Shown here: in pieces, positions 37,504-46,443 of the stretch
Layout: each line of letters begins with the position of its first letter
Position numbering within the stretch: position 1 is the first letter of the stretch
NCBI RefSeq assembly: GCF_026151335.1
Contig: NZ_JAMQPP010000004.1
Strand: one strand, 5' to 3'
DNA length: 64,000 bases
From: Leptospira_A soteropolitanensis
Lineage (GTDB): Bacteria; Spirochaetota; Leptospiria; Leptospirales; Leptospiraceae
Notes under the pieces: model-generated
What the model was told of the DNA's origin: nothing
The model's input: the letters and a program-made list of their open reading frames with translations, nothing else
Databases searched by the model: none
Made by a program: the position numbers and the translations under genes

Positions 37504-38413
37504 CACGTATTTTTTGTAACATCAGCCGTAAAGTGTCTTCGTATGTGGATGCCTCGGAAGAACCACCTACAGATACAGGTAAAGTCACAACGACAGAACC
37601 TGGCACCTTAGAAGACACATACTCTGCATACTTTGGATTGTGATAGGGACCAATCAAGATAATTTTTATCTTTTCTGCGATCATATAACTGATGACCTGA
37701 TCCATATAACGAACAGAAGGTGGAACTCCAGGCCGTTCTTCAATGGTTAAATTGGCGTTAAATTTAAAACGAGAAGCTAAATAAACAAATTGGTCATGGA
37801 AAACAGCAACTTTTAATCCAAAGTATGGTTCCATCTTTTTCATTTCTTCTTTTGTCAATTGGATGAGTCGTTTCTTAAAAGAACTAAAATTACCTTCATA
37901 ATAATCCCCATTGAGTGGATCCACACGAGTGAGAGCATTTTTAATATTCTGTGCCATTTGGATGGCATTGATGGGGTCATTCCAATAATGGGGATTCCCA
38001 TAGATATGCATGTCTCCCATAGAACGGTCCATCATCACGGTGGGTTCCCCAAGAATTTTTACTCCAAAAGATGTATCACAATAACCAGGTTGCCCCTTTT
38101 GGATTTTCATATTTCGGGATTGTTGTTGGAGATACGGGATCCAACCAATTTCTAAATCAAGTCCAATCACACAAAGAACATCTGCTTCACTAAGTTTGAC
38201 AAGAAAATCTGGTCTTGTCATCACAAAATGAGGATCGTCTGTCCCCCGGATCATTCCATAAACATCAGCTCTATCACCTGCGACTTGTTCGGCGATGTAT
38301 TTTATATCGGGAAGACTACTGACAAGAGAAACCTTAGCTGACAAGGGTGAAAATACGAATAAGAAAGACAATACAATCCACTGGAAATGTTTATGAATCT
38401 TAATAGAACTCAT
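37481..38413 (-). CDS. znuA: Metal (zinc) ABC transporter substrate-binding protein, ZnuA/TroA type
   Basis: Periplasmic cluster A-I binding protein, 310 residues with a signal peptide ending near LSAKV. Likely metal ligands are the His in DDPHFVMTRP, the His in GNPHYWNDP near residue 140, the His in VFHDQFVY and an acidic residue in the SEASTYEDT region. The His-rich loop of classical ZnuA is absent, so manganese transport is not excluded. Zinc is favoured because the operon begins with a Zur-type inverted repeat. It lies 23 bp after the barrel-protein gene. Confidence 0.85.
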   Translation of the reverse strand: MSSIKIHKHFQWIVLSFLFVFSPLSAKVSLVSSLPDIKYIAEQVAGDRADVYGMIRGTDDPHFVMTRPDFLVKLSEADVLCVIGLDLEIGWIPYLQQQSRNMKIQKGQPGYCDTSFGVKILGEPTVMMDRSMGDMHIYGNPHYWNDPINAIQMAQNIKNALTRVDPLNGDYYEGNFSSFKKRLIQLTKEEMKKMEPYFGLKVAVFHDQFVYLASRFKFNANLTIEERPGVPPSVRYMDQVISYMIAEKIKIILIGPYHNPKYAEYVSSKVPGSVVVTLPVSVGGSSEASTYEDTLRLMLQKIRDASDKTK

Positions 38414-38436
38414 TGGACTAAAACCCCTCTAACTTT

Positions 38437-39792
38437 TTAATAACTATGTGCTGGATGAGACCCAAGAACGGCAACGGTTTGGATATAGAATCGATATTCT
38501 CTTACTTCTTCCTGAGAAGTGCGTGAATAGTCCTGGATAAATCTTCTTTCCACCGATCCCCTTACCTTTCCAAATTCGGAACTATGGAATGTCATTTGTA
38601 AAGATTGCGCCTCAATGGCATTTTTTGCAGGATCCCCATTTTGATCAACAAGGGACTTATCGGTAAAATAGTCATATCGAACACCAACAGACCATAACTG
38701 ATGGAATTTAAAATCTAAAAATGCATAGGCCCCCCATTGGTCTTTGGTGGGAGATTTTGTTTTTTGAAAAGTAATAGGATCTAAATTGGAAGGGAACACT
38801 TCTTGTTGGTACCATCCTTCTCCCATTAACATAATTTCACTTAAATTGGAACGGTTCCAACGAAGTACCGCATCCATTCCATACAACAACCTTTGATTTT
38901 TTCTTTCCGAAGTCGGCTCAAAACGAATTCCAGAAAATCCAAACTGTGTTCCCCAATTATTTCCCAAATAATAAAAATGTTTTAGGTGAGCATAAAGTAG
39001 AGGATTGTTCTTTTGCACTCCACCATCATGGGAATGTCCCCATTTTCTACCGTTCGTGGCACCGAGCACAAGTTCCTGAGTAATCCATTTCCAAGGAAAA
39101 AGAAAACTTAACTCTGCTCCGGTATCAATGGCAGACTCCCATCCGATAAATTTTTCATGTACGATGGGTGTCATTGTGAAAGCACGTTCATGAGCATGAA
39201 TTTTGTTCAATCGACCGACATCGATAAACATCTGTCCCGCTTTAAGTGAAGCGTTAAAGGGTAAAAAAGGAAACTGAACCCATGCTTCATGAACTTCGAA
39301 AAAATATTTACCATTTTCTCCGTGCGCTGCCCCGATAAAATTAGCTCGCATCCATTGGTCGACGGCCCCGTTGAACCCAAATTCGGCGGTGCGGATATCT
39401 AGTTGGTTATCGATTCTTTCTCCGGTTCCGCGAGGTTTGTTTCTGTCCCAGGCTCCAACGATATCAATGGCAGCGTAGGCATCCATCATGAGATTTTGTG
39501 CGGAACGATTGATCTGTTGGTTGGATTGGACAGGGGATGTGATTCCTCGACTTCCTTCCGTTCCTTTTTCCCGTTTTTCTTGGTCTTTGAGATCCTTTTC
39601 TAAGTCGGCTTCCCAATCTACAGTGGATGAATTTGCGTCAGTAGGAAGACTCACATTTTTCTTGCCAGACCTTGATTGATCTTCCAGTTCTTTTTCCCAT
39701 TCCGAAGTTTGGGCAAAAAGGAAAACGGAAAATAAAAGGGAGAATAAAACTCCTCCCATCTTCATTTTAGAAAAACGATAGTTTGATTTCAC
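38437..39792 (-). CDS. Outer-membrane beta-barrel protein in zinc operon
   Basis: 451 residues with a signal peptide ending LFAQT, then a charged helical segment of about 60 residues with a repeated pattern (SEWEKELEDQS, then VDWEADLEKDLKDQEKR) likely to form a coiled coil, then a barrel-like domain with aromatic girdle strands. His-rich loops are notable: IHAHERAFTMTPIVHEKF, WGHSHDGG, LYAHLKHF and a C-terminal GSHPAHSY. No plug domain, so it is not TonB-dependent. Its place between a Zur-boxed lipoprotein and ZnuABC suggests an outer-membrane zinc porin. It differs in sequence from the kdp-linked porin. No family name recognised with confidence. Confidence 0.62.
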   Translation of the reverse strand: MKSNYRFSKMKMGGVLFSLLFSVFLFAQTSEWEKELEDQSRSGKKNVSLPTDANSSTVDWEADLEKDLKDQEKREKGTEGSRGITSPVQSNQQINRSAQNLMMDAYAAIDIVGAWDRNKPRGTGERIDNQLDIRTAEFGFNGAVDQWMRANFIGAAHGENGKYFFEVHEAWVQFPFLPFNASLKAGQMFIDVGRLNKIHAHERAFTMTPIVHEKFIGWESAIDTGAELSFLFPWKWITQELVLGATNGRKWGHSHDGGVQKNNPLLYAHLKHFYYLGNNWGTQFGFSGIRFEPTSERKNQRLLYGMDAVLRWNRSNLSEIMLMGEGWYQQEVFPSNLDPITFQKTKSPTKDQWGAYAFLDFKFHQLWSVGVRYDYFTDKSLVDQNGDPAKNAIEAQSLQMTFHSSEFGKVRGSVERRFIQDYSRTSQEEVREYRFYIQTVAVLGSHPAHSY

Positions 39793-39808
39793 GTTCTTTT
39801 ATCTTTTA

Positions 39809-40567
39809 TTACTGAATCGATTTATTTAAGCCAAGTTTTGTTGTATAAATGGTGATTGATTGGATCACTGCTTTATTGATTTTTAAACCGATACGTCCAT
39901 CGGTGATGCCACCTTTAATCGTTGCATCTTCCTCTTCAAATTCATAAGTAGAACGGTTTGCTAAATTACATGGAATCGACCATCCAAAAATATGTCCTTT
40001 CGAATTTTCCTTATGCACTTCTAAACAAACAGTTTTCGGAACTCCCACAGAAGAAGTCCAAGGTTTACTAGCAGTGGTAACAAAATCTGCCGCAGTCGCA
40101 CTATCCAACCATTTAGCAACAGTCGGCGAAAGCTGAACCCCCGGACCTATAAAACTTGGAGTGGATTGAATCAAGGCATCTACAGTGGAATCGGCCTGGT
40201 TCATGATATAAGTAATTTCAATTCCCGCTTTGGAATCATTTCCTGTTTCGGAAAGACTAGAAGCATTGGTGAGGATGGTCGAAGAATTACTTGTACCTTG
40301 TAATCCACCGCCAAAAGAAACTCCATTTGCTGTAAATCCAAAGGCTCTTAAGGTTGCGGTAACATCTCCAGAACACCCAGAAAATTGGTAACGAGTGCCT
40401 TTTCCCGCAGCATCCGAAACAGAACCAGAACCACAGTTAGGTGCTACAAAAAGAGCAGCGAGCAATGCGTCCGTGTTGTCCTTTTTCTTTTTGGATTGGA
40501 AGAGCTCAACGCAGTTCACAAAAGAAAATGCAATCAGAGAAAACAGTAGAATTTTAGCAAATTTCAT
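39809..40567 (-). CDS. Lipoprotein of unknown function, first gene of zinc operon
   Basis: I start this at the ATG 40567 (MKFAKILLFSLIAFSFVNC), which gives a lipoprotein signal peptide with Cys19; a start at 40624 would lie upstream of the operator. About 252 residues. After a Lys-rich spacer comes DALLAALFVAPNCGSGS, a pattern common at the start of Leptospira lipoproteins, then a beta-rich Ser/Thr-rich domain with two further Cys pairs and a C-terminal segment GRIGLKINKAVIQSITIYT. No known fold recognised. Position directly behind the Zur-like box implies a job in zinc binding or delivery. Confidence 0.65.
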   Translation of the reverse strand: MKFAKILLFSLIAFSFVNCVELFQSKKKKDNTDALLAALFVAPNCGSGSVSDAAGKGTRYQFSGCSGDVTATLRAFGFTANGVSFGGGLQGTSNSSTILTNASSLSETGNDSKAGIEITYIMNQADSTVDALIQSTPSFIGPGVQLSPTVAKWLDSATAADFVTTASKPWTSSVGVPKTVCLEVHKENSKGHIFGWSIPCNLANRSTYEFEEEDATIKGGITDGRIGLKINKAVIQSITIYTTKLGLNKSIQ

Positions 40568-40587
40568 AAATACCTCTGTTGGCCCAT

Positions 40588-40610
40588 CATTTGCAACACT
40601 GTTGCAAATG
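40588..40610 (-). promoter_or_regulatory. Zur-type operator of the lipoprotein / barrel / ZnuABC operon
   Basis: Perfect inverted repeat, arms CATTTGCAAC and GTTGCAAATG separated by 3 bp, 21 bp upstream of the lipoprotein ATG. The core TGCAAC-N3-(A/G)TTGC occurs twice more upstream of the COG0523 gene. Fur-family regulators bind sites of this size and symmetry. The zinc assignment comes from the genes controlled. Confidence 0.78.
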
Positions 40611-40620
40611 CAACCACGTT

Positions 40621-41577
40621 TCATTTAAAAAATAAGTTTTCTGCGTTTTGAAAGAGGATTTTTTGTTTGGCCCTGTCGCTGATGGGTAAATCCAAAAGAC
40701 GGCCGATTGGGTGATTTAGGTTGTACGGGATGTTCGGAAAGTCAGACCCAAAATAAATTTGGTTTTGATAGGTTTCTAAATAGGAAATTGCCATGTCCAT
40801 TTCTTCTACCTTCCCGGTCGCAAGAAAATCGACAAAGACCATCGTAGTATCAAGGCCAAGATTTGGATAACTTTCCAATAACGAAGCATAGGCGGAAATT
40901 TCATGAGCACCCATATGTGCCACAATGACTCGTAACTGGGGATAGGATTCAAGAAATGGTTTAAAAAATTGGATTCCGGTAAATTCACCAGGAAGGGGTG
41001 CTGTTCCCGTGTGAATGATGATGGGGATTTGTTTTTTTTGCAAATACAAAAAAGTATCAGTGAGTTCAGGGCTGTTTAAGTTAAGTTTGGAGACTTCACA
41101 GTGGAGTTTGAATCCACAGAATTCATACTTTTCTACTGCCTCTTTTACATAACTAAGAACACCCTCTTCGGGATAAAAAGTTCCAAAGGGAACAGCTCCT
41201 TTCCAATTTTTATAATTAGCATAAGTCCAATCATTTAATGAAGAAGCCATACCTGCTTTATGAGCATAATTTAAAGTAGTAAATCGTTCGATCCCATTAT
41301 GGTGAAGTCGTTCTACTCTTTCTCTTTCTGGTAACCGGTACCCGATGGCCCAGTTCACATTGTCAAACCAACGCCAAATGAGTTTCATTACCGTTTCTGG
41401 AAAAAAATGAGTATGGATATCGAAGATATAAGGAATTCCTAAATCACGAATGCGTGTTTTGTGGTCAGGGTTTTCGGAATCTAAAATGGGAGGAAATAAA
41501 TCTCCTCTCCAAGAAAATGGAGAAGAGAGACGAATGTCCGGTTTGTTGGAAGACTTCAAACCTTCCCCTTCTTCCAT
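40621..41577 (-). CDS. Amidohydrolase-family metal-dependent hydrolase
   Basis: TIM-barrel hydrolase or decarboxylase of the amidohydrolase-2 type, about 318 residues. Metal ligands visible: FDIHTHFFP (HxH), a His in the IIIHTGT strand, VAHMGAHE, and the Asp in GSDFPN. The ATG at 41577 is a reasonable start; a GTG at 41652 overlaps the acyl-CoA dehydrogenase end and adds 25 residues unlike the family. It follows that gene on the same strand and ends just before the zinc operator. Substrate unknown. Confidence 0.78.
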   Translation of the reverse strand: MEEGEGLKSSNKPDIRLSSPFSWRGDLFPPILDSENPDHKTRIRDLGIPYIFDIHTHFFPETVMKLIWRWFDNVNWAIGYRLPERERVERLHHNGIERFTTLNYAHKAGMASSLNDWTYANYKNWKGAVPFGTFYPEEGVLSYVKEAVEKYEFCGFKLHCEVSKLNLNSPELTDTFLYLQKKQIPIIIHTGTAPLPGEFTGIQFFKPFLESYPQLRVIVAHMGAHEISAYASLLESYPNLGLDTTMVFVDFLATGKVEEMDMAISYLETYQNQIYFGSDFPNIPYNLNHPIGRLLDLPISDRAKQKILFQNAENLFFK

Positions 41578-41620
41578 AAAACATGCGTAACAGGGAAGAA
41601 GGAAATTTGTATCTACTGGT

Positions 41621-43378
41621 TTATGCAGTGACTGGTGTTTTTTTCTTTCCACGAATCTTTGTTAGGTTTGCAGCAAGGATTGCCGAACTATCAAGGATAT
41701 AAGCATCCGTGATCGATTTACGATAGTTTCTTCTTTCTACCTTGGAACGACCAATACTTCTTTCGAGTAACAAACTATTGTGGAAACGCGCTGCCGACTC
41801 TACAACTTCAAAAGCCAATTCTTCCCGAAGCGGAGTGGAATCGATTTCAGCATATTCAGTCACAACCGTTTCAAATTGTTTGAATAGATCGTTTAATCCT
41901 TGGCTTGAAACAAAAGTTGCCATTTCTGATTTCAAGTATTCACGGTAAATTCCTGTTTCTGTCATCCCAGAAACGATCCCACCAATACAAGCTACCGTTT
42001 GTAGTTGTGTCGTTCCTTCATAGATATTAGTGATTCGAACATCACGGTAAAGTCGTGCCACATCATAATCTTCTGTATAACCGGATCCTCCGTGGATCTG
42101 CATGGCATCATAAGCCACAAGGTTTGCCATTTCTGTGATGTAGTATTTAGAAAGTGGAGTGAAAAGAGAGGCAAGTTTTTCCCATTTTTTGAATGACTCA
42201 TCTTTTTTGATGTCTTTCTCAGAAAGACCTTTCATCTTTCCTCGTTCTTCTTTCCAACGATATTGGTCTACGGCAAAACTAGCTTCGTATAAGATACAAC
42301 GCATGGCAGCCACTTCTCGCTCCATTCGTTCCAACATTTTTTTCACTGCAGTGATGTTGTTAATGGTTTTACCGAACTGCACTCTTTCTTCGGCATATTT
42401 TTTCCCTTCGAAGTAAGCTGCAGTAGCAATCCCCATTGCTTGGGCCGCAATATTGAGGCGAGCTTGGTTCATCATAGCCATTGAGTATTTGACAAGGCCT
42501 TTTCCTTCTTCCCCAATCAGAATCCCTGGACTGTTTTCAAAAACTACTTCGCAAGTAGGAGAACAATGAAGTCCCATTTTCTTTTCGATGGAAGCTACAA
42601 ATACATCTTTGGAGTGAACTAAAAAGAAAGAAAGTCCGCGAGCACCACTTGTCGTAGTTCCTGTTCTTGCAAGAGTAAGAATGATGGAAGGAGCGTTACC
42701 AAAACCACAAGCATGAGTGATGAAACGTTTGGTTCCTGTGATCTTCCAAGTTCCGTCTTCTCCTTTGACAGCTTTGGTTTGTAAGTTAGGAAGGTCCGAT
42801 CCGTAGTTTGGTTCAGTCAGAGCCATCGCTCCACAAAGTTCCCCTGCTGCCATTTTCGGAACAAATTCGTGAATCATCTCTTCGGTTCCAAATCGTTCGA
42901 CAGTTTCTGCAAGGTTCATACAACCAAGTGTGATGGCAAGGGATCCGTCTCCACGAGAAACACATTCAGATAACATCGATTGTACGACAGAAGGTAACCC
43001 TAGTCCACCATAATGTCTGTGGATTCCGTAAGGAAGAAGTCCTGCCGATTTAATTTTTTCAACCACATCCAACATAACTTTTGGAAATCCGACTTGCCCG
43101 TCTTTGTATTTGAGTCCCTCTTCGTCCATTTGTTTGGCGATTTGGGAAATATTATTACCGGCAATATCCCCACCAGCCTCTAAAGTAGAACGGTAAAATT
43201 CAATGGCATCTTCGTAGTTTCCTGGAGCAAAAGCTAGTTCTTCCTTTCCCGATTTTTGGTATTCTGCAAAGTCTTCAAAACCTTGTTCATATTGGTCTAC
43301 CACCTCATTCCAAGGAGTAAGGGAATCAAAATGATCAATTAGGTCATCGTTATCGTTAAAATAGTTATTGGATATCAT
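41621..43378 (-). CDS. Acyl-CoA dehydrogenase
   Basis: FAD enzyme that makes the alpha-beta double bond of acyl-CoA, 585 residues, the longer form with an extra C-terminal domain. Visible: the FAD/substrate segment ALTEPNYGSDLPNL near 195, TGTKRFITHACGFG, MNQARLNIAAQAMG, and the C-terminal IHGGSGYTEDYDVARLYRDVRI followed by YEGTTQLQ, which holds the catalytic Glu. Fits beta-oxidation of long-chain fatty acids, the main carbon source of Leptospira. The exact chain length preference cannot be read. The downstream amidohydrolase may share its transcript. Confidence 0.9.
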   Translation of the reverse strand: MISNNYFNDNDDLIDHFDSLTPWNEVVDQYEQGFEDFAEYQKSGKEELAFAPGNYEDAIEFYRSTLEAGGDIAGNNISQIAKQMDEEGLKYKDGQVGFPKVMLDVVEKIKSAGLLPYGIHRHYGGLGLPSVVQSMLSECVSRGDGSLAITLGCMNLAETVERFGTEEMIHEFVPKMAAGELCGAMALTEPNYGSDLPNLQTKAVKGEDGTWKITGTKRFITHACGFGNAPSIILTLARTGTTTSGARGLSFFLVHSKDVFVASIEKKMGLHCSPTCEVVFENSPGILIGEEGKGLVKYSMAMMNQARLNIAAQAMGIATAAYFEGKKYAEERVQFGKTINNITAVKKMLERMEREVAAMRCILYEASFAVDQYRWKEERGKMKGLSEKDIKKDESFKKWEKLASLFTPLSKYYITEMANLVAYDAMQIHGGSGYTEDYDVARLYRDVRITNIYEGTTQLQTVACIGGIVSGMTETGIYREYLKSEMATFVSSQGLNDLFKQFETVVTEYAEIDSTPLREELAFEVVESAARFHNSLLLERSIGRSKVERRNYRKSITDAYILDSSAILAANLTKIRGKKKTPVTA

Positions 43379-43504
43379 ACAGTCGGCTCCTTAAGCAGGA
43401 CTTTCACTCATAAATCAAACTAGCGAGAAGAATTACAAATAGTTTTCCCGTCGGTACGACTGAACGAAATGGGCAGCCGTTAAGTTAATGGTGTTAGACA
43501 AGGA

Positions 43505-45043
43505 TCATTTGATACGGTTTGCTAATCCTTGAATGTCTTCAATATGCTCTGCAAGGACTCTAGTGTTTTCTGCGACTACCTGAACATCTCTTTCTATACT
43601 TTGAGCCGCTCGCATCACTTCTTTGTTTCCAAGGGCTTGATCTTTGGCAATGGATTCCAACTGGGAGGACAACTCTTTTAATTCCTTCTGTGATTCTAAA
43701 ACACGAGCATTTAACCTTTGCAAATCGATAAATTTTTCATTAAAACTGATCACCTTACTTTGAATTTTATTCATTTCATTTTTTTGGTTTAAAGCCATTT
43801 CGTTTGCTTCTTTTGCCGAAGCATTTCCTTTGAATAAATCCGATTTTGATTTAAGAATCGTTTTGGAAATAACACTTGCGTTTAACGCTGAATTTTCTGC
43901 CAGTTTTGCAACTTCTTGGGCGACAACGGCAAAACCTCGGCCATGTTCCCCTGCTCTTGCGGCTTCAATGGAAGCATTGAGAGCCAGAAGATTAGTTTGG
44001 TCGGCAATTTCTTTCATGATTTGGTTTACATCTTCCACCTTTTGGAAACTAGAACTTACCTCACTTAAAACAGAATTTAAGTTTTCCATAGAGTTCGTTA
44101 CTAAATTACTAAACTTAGAGGATTCGTTGATTTGACCAGATATGATATCAATCTCCACTCGAACCGATTTGACGATTCCCTCTAAGGTGTGGCTTTCTTC
44201 ATTTAAGGTTTCTATTCGATTGTATTGATCTTTTACAAAAGAAAAAGAGTTCTCAGTGGACTGTGAAATTTTGGTTAACGATGCTGAAATTTCTTCAATG
44301 GAAGCAGCTTGGTTTTGAACCAGACTATTTAAATCAAAAGCAAACACTTTCAAGGCGGCAACAGATTGATTTAAATTTTCGCCAGTTTCGACCAATGCCT
44401 CTTTTTGTGTTTCCATCACTTTTGAATGTTCTTCAGAAGTTTTTTTCCCTTGGACAGCTTCGTCTCTAATCGAAGTAAGTAAACCCACCATTTTTGCGAT
44501 CGCGACAGTAGCCATTCCTAAAAAGAAAACCTTCACAATTTCCACGGGTAAAGAAATTGCATACGCCATTTTATGTGTATCATTTCGATCCACAAACTCC
44601 ATTCCTGAAATACCAGCAAAAACCAAAGATCCGATTTGCACTAAAGTTAAGAAAAATCCAATGATATAGGTTTGTTTTGAAGAAAAAAGAAAACCTGAAT
44701 ATAACAGAATAAAAAAGGAAATGATATAGTTCACACCGTCCTTTAACGCAGAAGAAGCAATATCCAAATCCAGGATACTTTGTCCTAAGGTGTTAGAACC
44801 TATGAGCAGGATATCCACAAGCACAAACCAAAAGGCACGAGGATCTTTCCCTTTTTTTAATAACAAAAACTGTGTCAGTGCGACCATTCCGTAAAAGAAG
44901 GTCGTGAAAAGCATCATGATGAGTTGGTCTTTATGGAGAGAGCCAAGACTGCCGAGAATTCCTAAAATAAAGATAACAAGTAGAGTGGAGCGAATCGAAT
45001 TGATGGTTTTTGTGGCCTTTAAGTAATACGGATCCAATTGCAT
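43505..45043 (-). CDS. Methyl-accepting chemotaxis protein without periplasmic sensor domain
   Basis: 512 residues. The N-terminal 195 residues form about six hydrophobic helices with only short loops, so no classical ligand-binding domain. A coiled coil follows at about 205-265, then the signalling domain with the hairpin tip EIADQTNLLALNASIEAARA near residue 350 and AVVAQEVAKLAENSA. No HAMP motif is evident. The membrane domain itself may sense a membrane-soluble cue or proton motive force, which is inference. It diverges from the zinc-starvation operon. Confidence 0.85.
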   Translation of the reverse strand: MQLDPYYLKATKTINSIRSTLLVIFILGILGSLGSLHKDQLIMMLFTTFFYGMVALTQFLLLKKGKDPRAFWFVLVDILLIGSNTLGQSILDLDIASSALKDGVNYIISFFILLYSGFLFSSKQTYIIGFFLTLVQIGSLVFAGISGMEFVDRNDTHKMAYAISLPVEIVKVFFLGMATVAIAKMVGLLTSIRDEAVQGKKTSEEHSKVMETQKEALVETGENLNQSVAALKVFAFDLNSLVQNQAASIEEISASLTKISQSTENSFSFVKDQYNRIETLNEESHTLEGIVKSVRVEIDIISGQINESSKFSNLVTNSMENLNSVLSEVSSSFQKVEDVNQIMKEIADQTNLLALNASIEAARAGEHGRGFAVVAQEVAKLAENSALNASVISKTILKSKSDLFKGNASAKEANEMALNQKNEMNKIQSKVISFNEKFIDLQRLNARVLESQKELKELSSQLESIAKDQALGNKEVMRAAQSIERDVQVVAENTRVLAEHIEDIQGLANRIK

Positions 45044-45129
45044 TTCTAAAGAATTTGAACTTCATTCATAAAATGCAAGGATTTCGCTAGAATACGGAGA
45101 AATACCTAGGGAAATAGAACCCAAGCCAC

Positions 45130-45150
45130 AAATGCAACAAAATTGCGTTT
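45130..45150. promoter_or_regulatory. Zur-type box A upstream of COG0523 operon
   Basis: Arms AAATGCAAC and ATTGCGTTT around a 3-bp centre, 7 of 9 pairs matched. The core TGCAAC-N3-ATTGC is the same as in the zinc transporter operator. It lies 61-81 bp upstream of the COG0523 ATG, just before a TTGACA hexamer at 45155. Confidence 0.65.
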
Positions 45151-45178
45151 ACGGTTGACAGAATTTCCTGTTCAAAGC

Positions 45179-45199
45179 AAATGCAACTATATTGCATTA
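45179..45199. promoter_or_regulatory. Zur-type box B upstream of COG0523 operon
   Basis: Arms AAATGCAAC and ATTGCATTA around TAT, 7 of 9 pairs matched, centred 49 bp from box A. It ends 11 bp before the ATG at 45211 and would block transcription or early elongation when bound. An ATG inside it (45181) is therefore unlikely to be the real start. Confidence 0.72.
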
Positions 45200-45210
45200 A
45201 GGAAATTCGA

Positions 45211-46443
45211 ATGACAAAAAAAATTCCCGTGACCGTTCTCTCAGGTTTTTTAGGAGCCGGAAAAACCACCCTACTCAACCACATTCTCGCAAACCGAGAA
45301 GGACTGCGAGTGGCAGTCATTGTCAATGATATGAGCGAAGTAAACATTGATGCAAGGCTTGTGGCCTCTGGTGGGAGTCTCAGTCGCACCAATGAGAAGT
45401 TAGTGGAGATGTCTAACGGTTGTATTTGTTGCACTTTACGTGAAGATTTACTACTTGAAATCACTAAACTTGCCAAAGAAGGAAGGTTTGATTCCATCCT
45501 CATTGAATCCACGGGAATTTCAGAACCCCTTCCCATTGCAGAAACGTTTACTTTTGAAGACGAGACGGGCGTTAGTTTGTCAGATTTAGTAAACCTGGAT
45601 TCCATGATCACCGTTGTGGATGCTGTTAATTTTTTAAAAGACTTTCAAAGCTTAGATTCTTTAAAAGAACGAGAATTAGGTGCAGGTGATGAAGATGATC
45701 GGGACATTGTCGATTTACTTGTGGACCAAGTGGAATTTAGTAATACCATCATCGTGAACAAAATTAGTTTGTTATCTGAAGAAAAAAAGAATCGGCTCCT
45801 TACCATTTTACGATCCTTAAATGCCGATGCAGAAATTTTGACTACCGATTATAGCAAAGTTCCTCTATCGAAAGTTTTAAATACAGGAAGGTTTGATTTT
45901 GAAAAAGCAAGCCAGTCCCCTTTATGGTTAAAAGAACTTCGAGGAGAACATGTGCCAGAGACAGAAGAATATGGAATCAAAAGTTTTGTTTATGGAAACA
46001 AACGTCCCTTCCATCCGGAACGATTCTATAACTGGTTACATTCTGAAAAACCTGGTGTAGTACGTGCCAAGGGATTTGTCTGGCTTGCCAGTAAAATGGA
46101 CTGGGTGCTCCTTTATTCGCAAGCGGGAAACTTATCTTCTTATAAACCGGAAGGATATTGGTGGGCCAGTATCCCTGAGGAGGAAATTCCTGATGATCCA
46201 GATGTATTGGAAAATTTAAAGGCAAATTGGTTGGAACCCTGGGGGGATAGACGACAAGAGATTGTTTTGATAGGAAGAGATATGGATGAAAAAAAACTGA
46301 GAACAACTCTCGATCAATGCCTGCTAAATGATAAAGAATACAAAGAAGGACCGGAAACCTGGGCAAAGTTCGAAGATCCATTTCCTGATTGGGATTCTAT
46401 GATAGAGGAGTCGGAAGCAAAAGCGGATGAATCAGCCGTATGA
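45211..46443 (+). CDS. COG0523 GTPase metallochaperone (ZigA/YciC-type), zinc-starvation gene
   Basis: GTP-dependent metallochaperone of the G3E family, predicted to deliver zinc to client enzymes when zinc is scarce. About 410 residues from the ATG at 45211 (AAGGA upstream). Walker A GFLGAGKTT at 12-20, the CxCC metal-binding motif C71-I-C73-C74 in NGCICCTL, ESTGISEP, guanine loop VNKISLL, and a C-terminal CobW-C domain with WWASIPEEE and NWLEPWGDRRQE typical of the zinc subgroup. It overlaps the peroxiredoxin gene by 4 bp. Tandem Zur-like boxes upstream support the zinc role over cobalamin or nitrile hydratase. Confidence 0.9.
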   Translation: MTKKIPVTVLSGFLGAGKTTLLNHILANREGLRVAVIVNDMSEVNIDARLVASGGSLSRTNEKLVEMSNGCICCTLREDLLLEITKLAKEGRFDSILIESTGISEPLPIAETFTFEDETGVSLSDLVNLDSMITVVDAVNFLKDFQSLDSLKERELGAGDEDDRDIVDLLVDQVEFSNTIIVNKISLLSEEKKNRLLTILRSLNADAEILTTDYSKVPLSKVLNTGRFDFEKASQSPLWLKELRGEHVPETEEYGIKSFVYGNKRPFHPERFYNWLHSEKPGVVRAKGFVWLASKMDWVLLYSQAGNLSSYKPEGYWWASIPEEEIPDDPDVLENLKANWLEPWGDRRQEIVLIGRDMDEKKLRTTLDQCLLNDKEYKEGPETWAKFEDPFPDWDSMIEESEAKADESAV

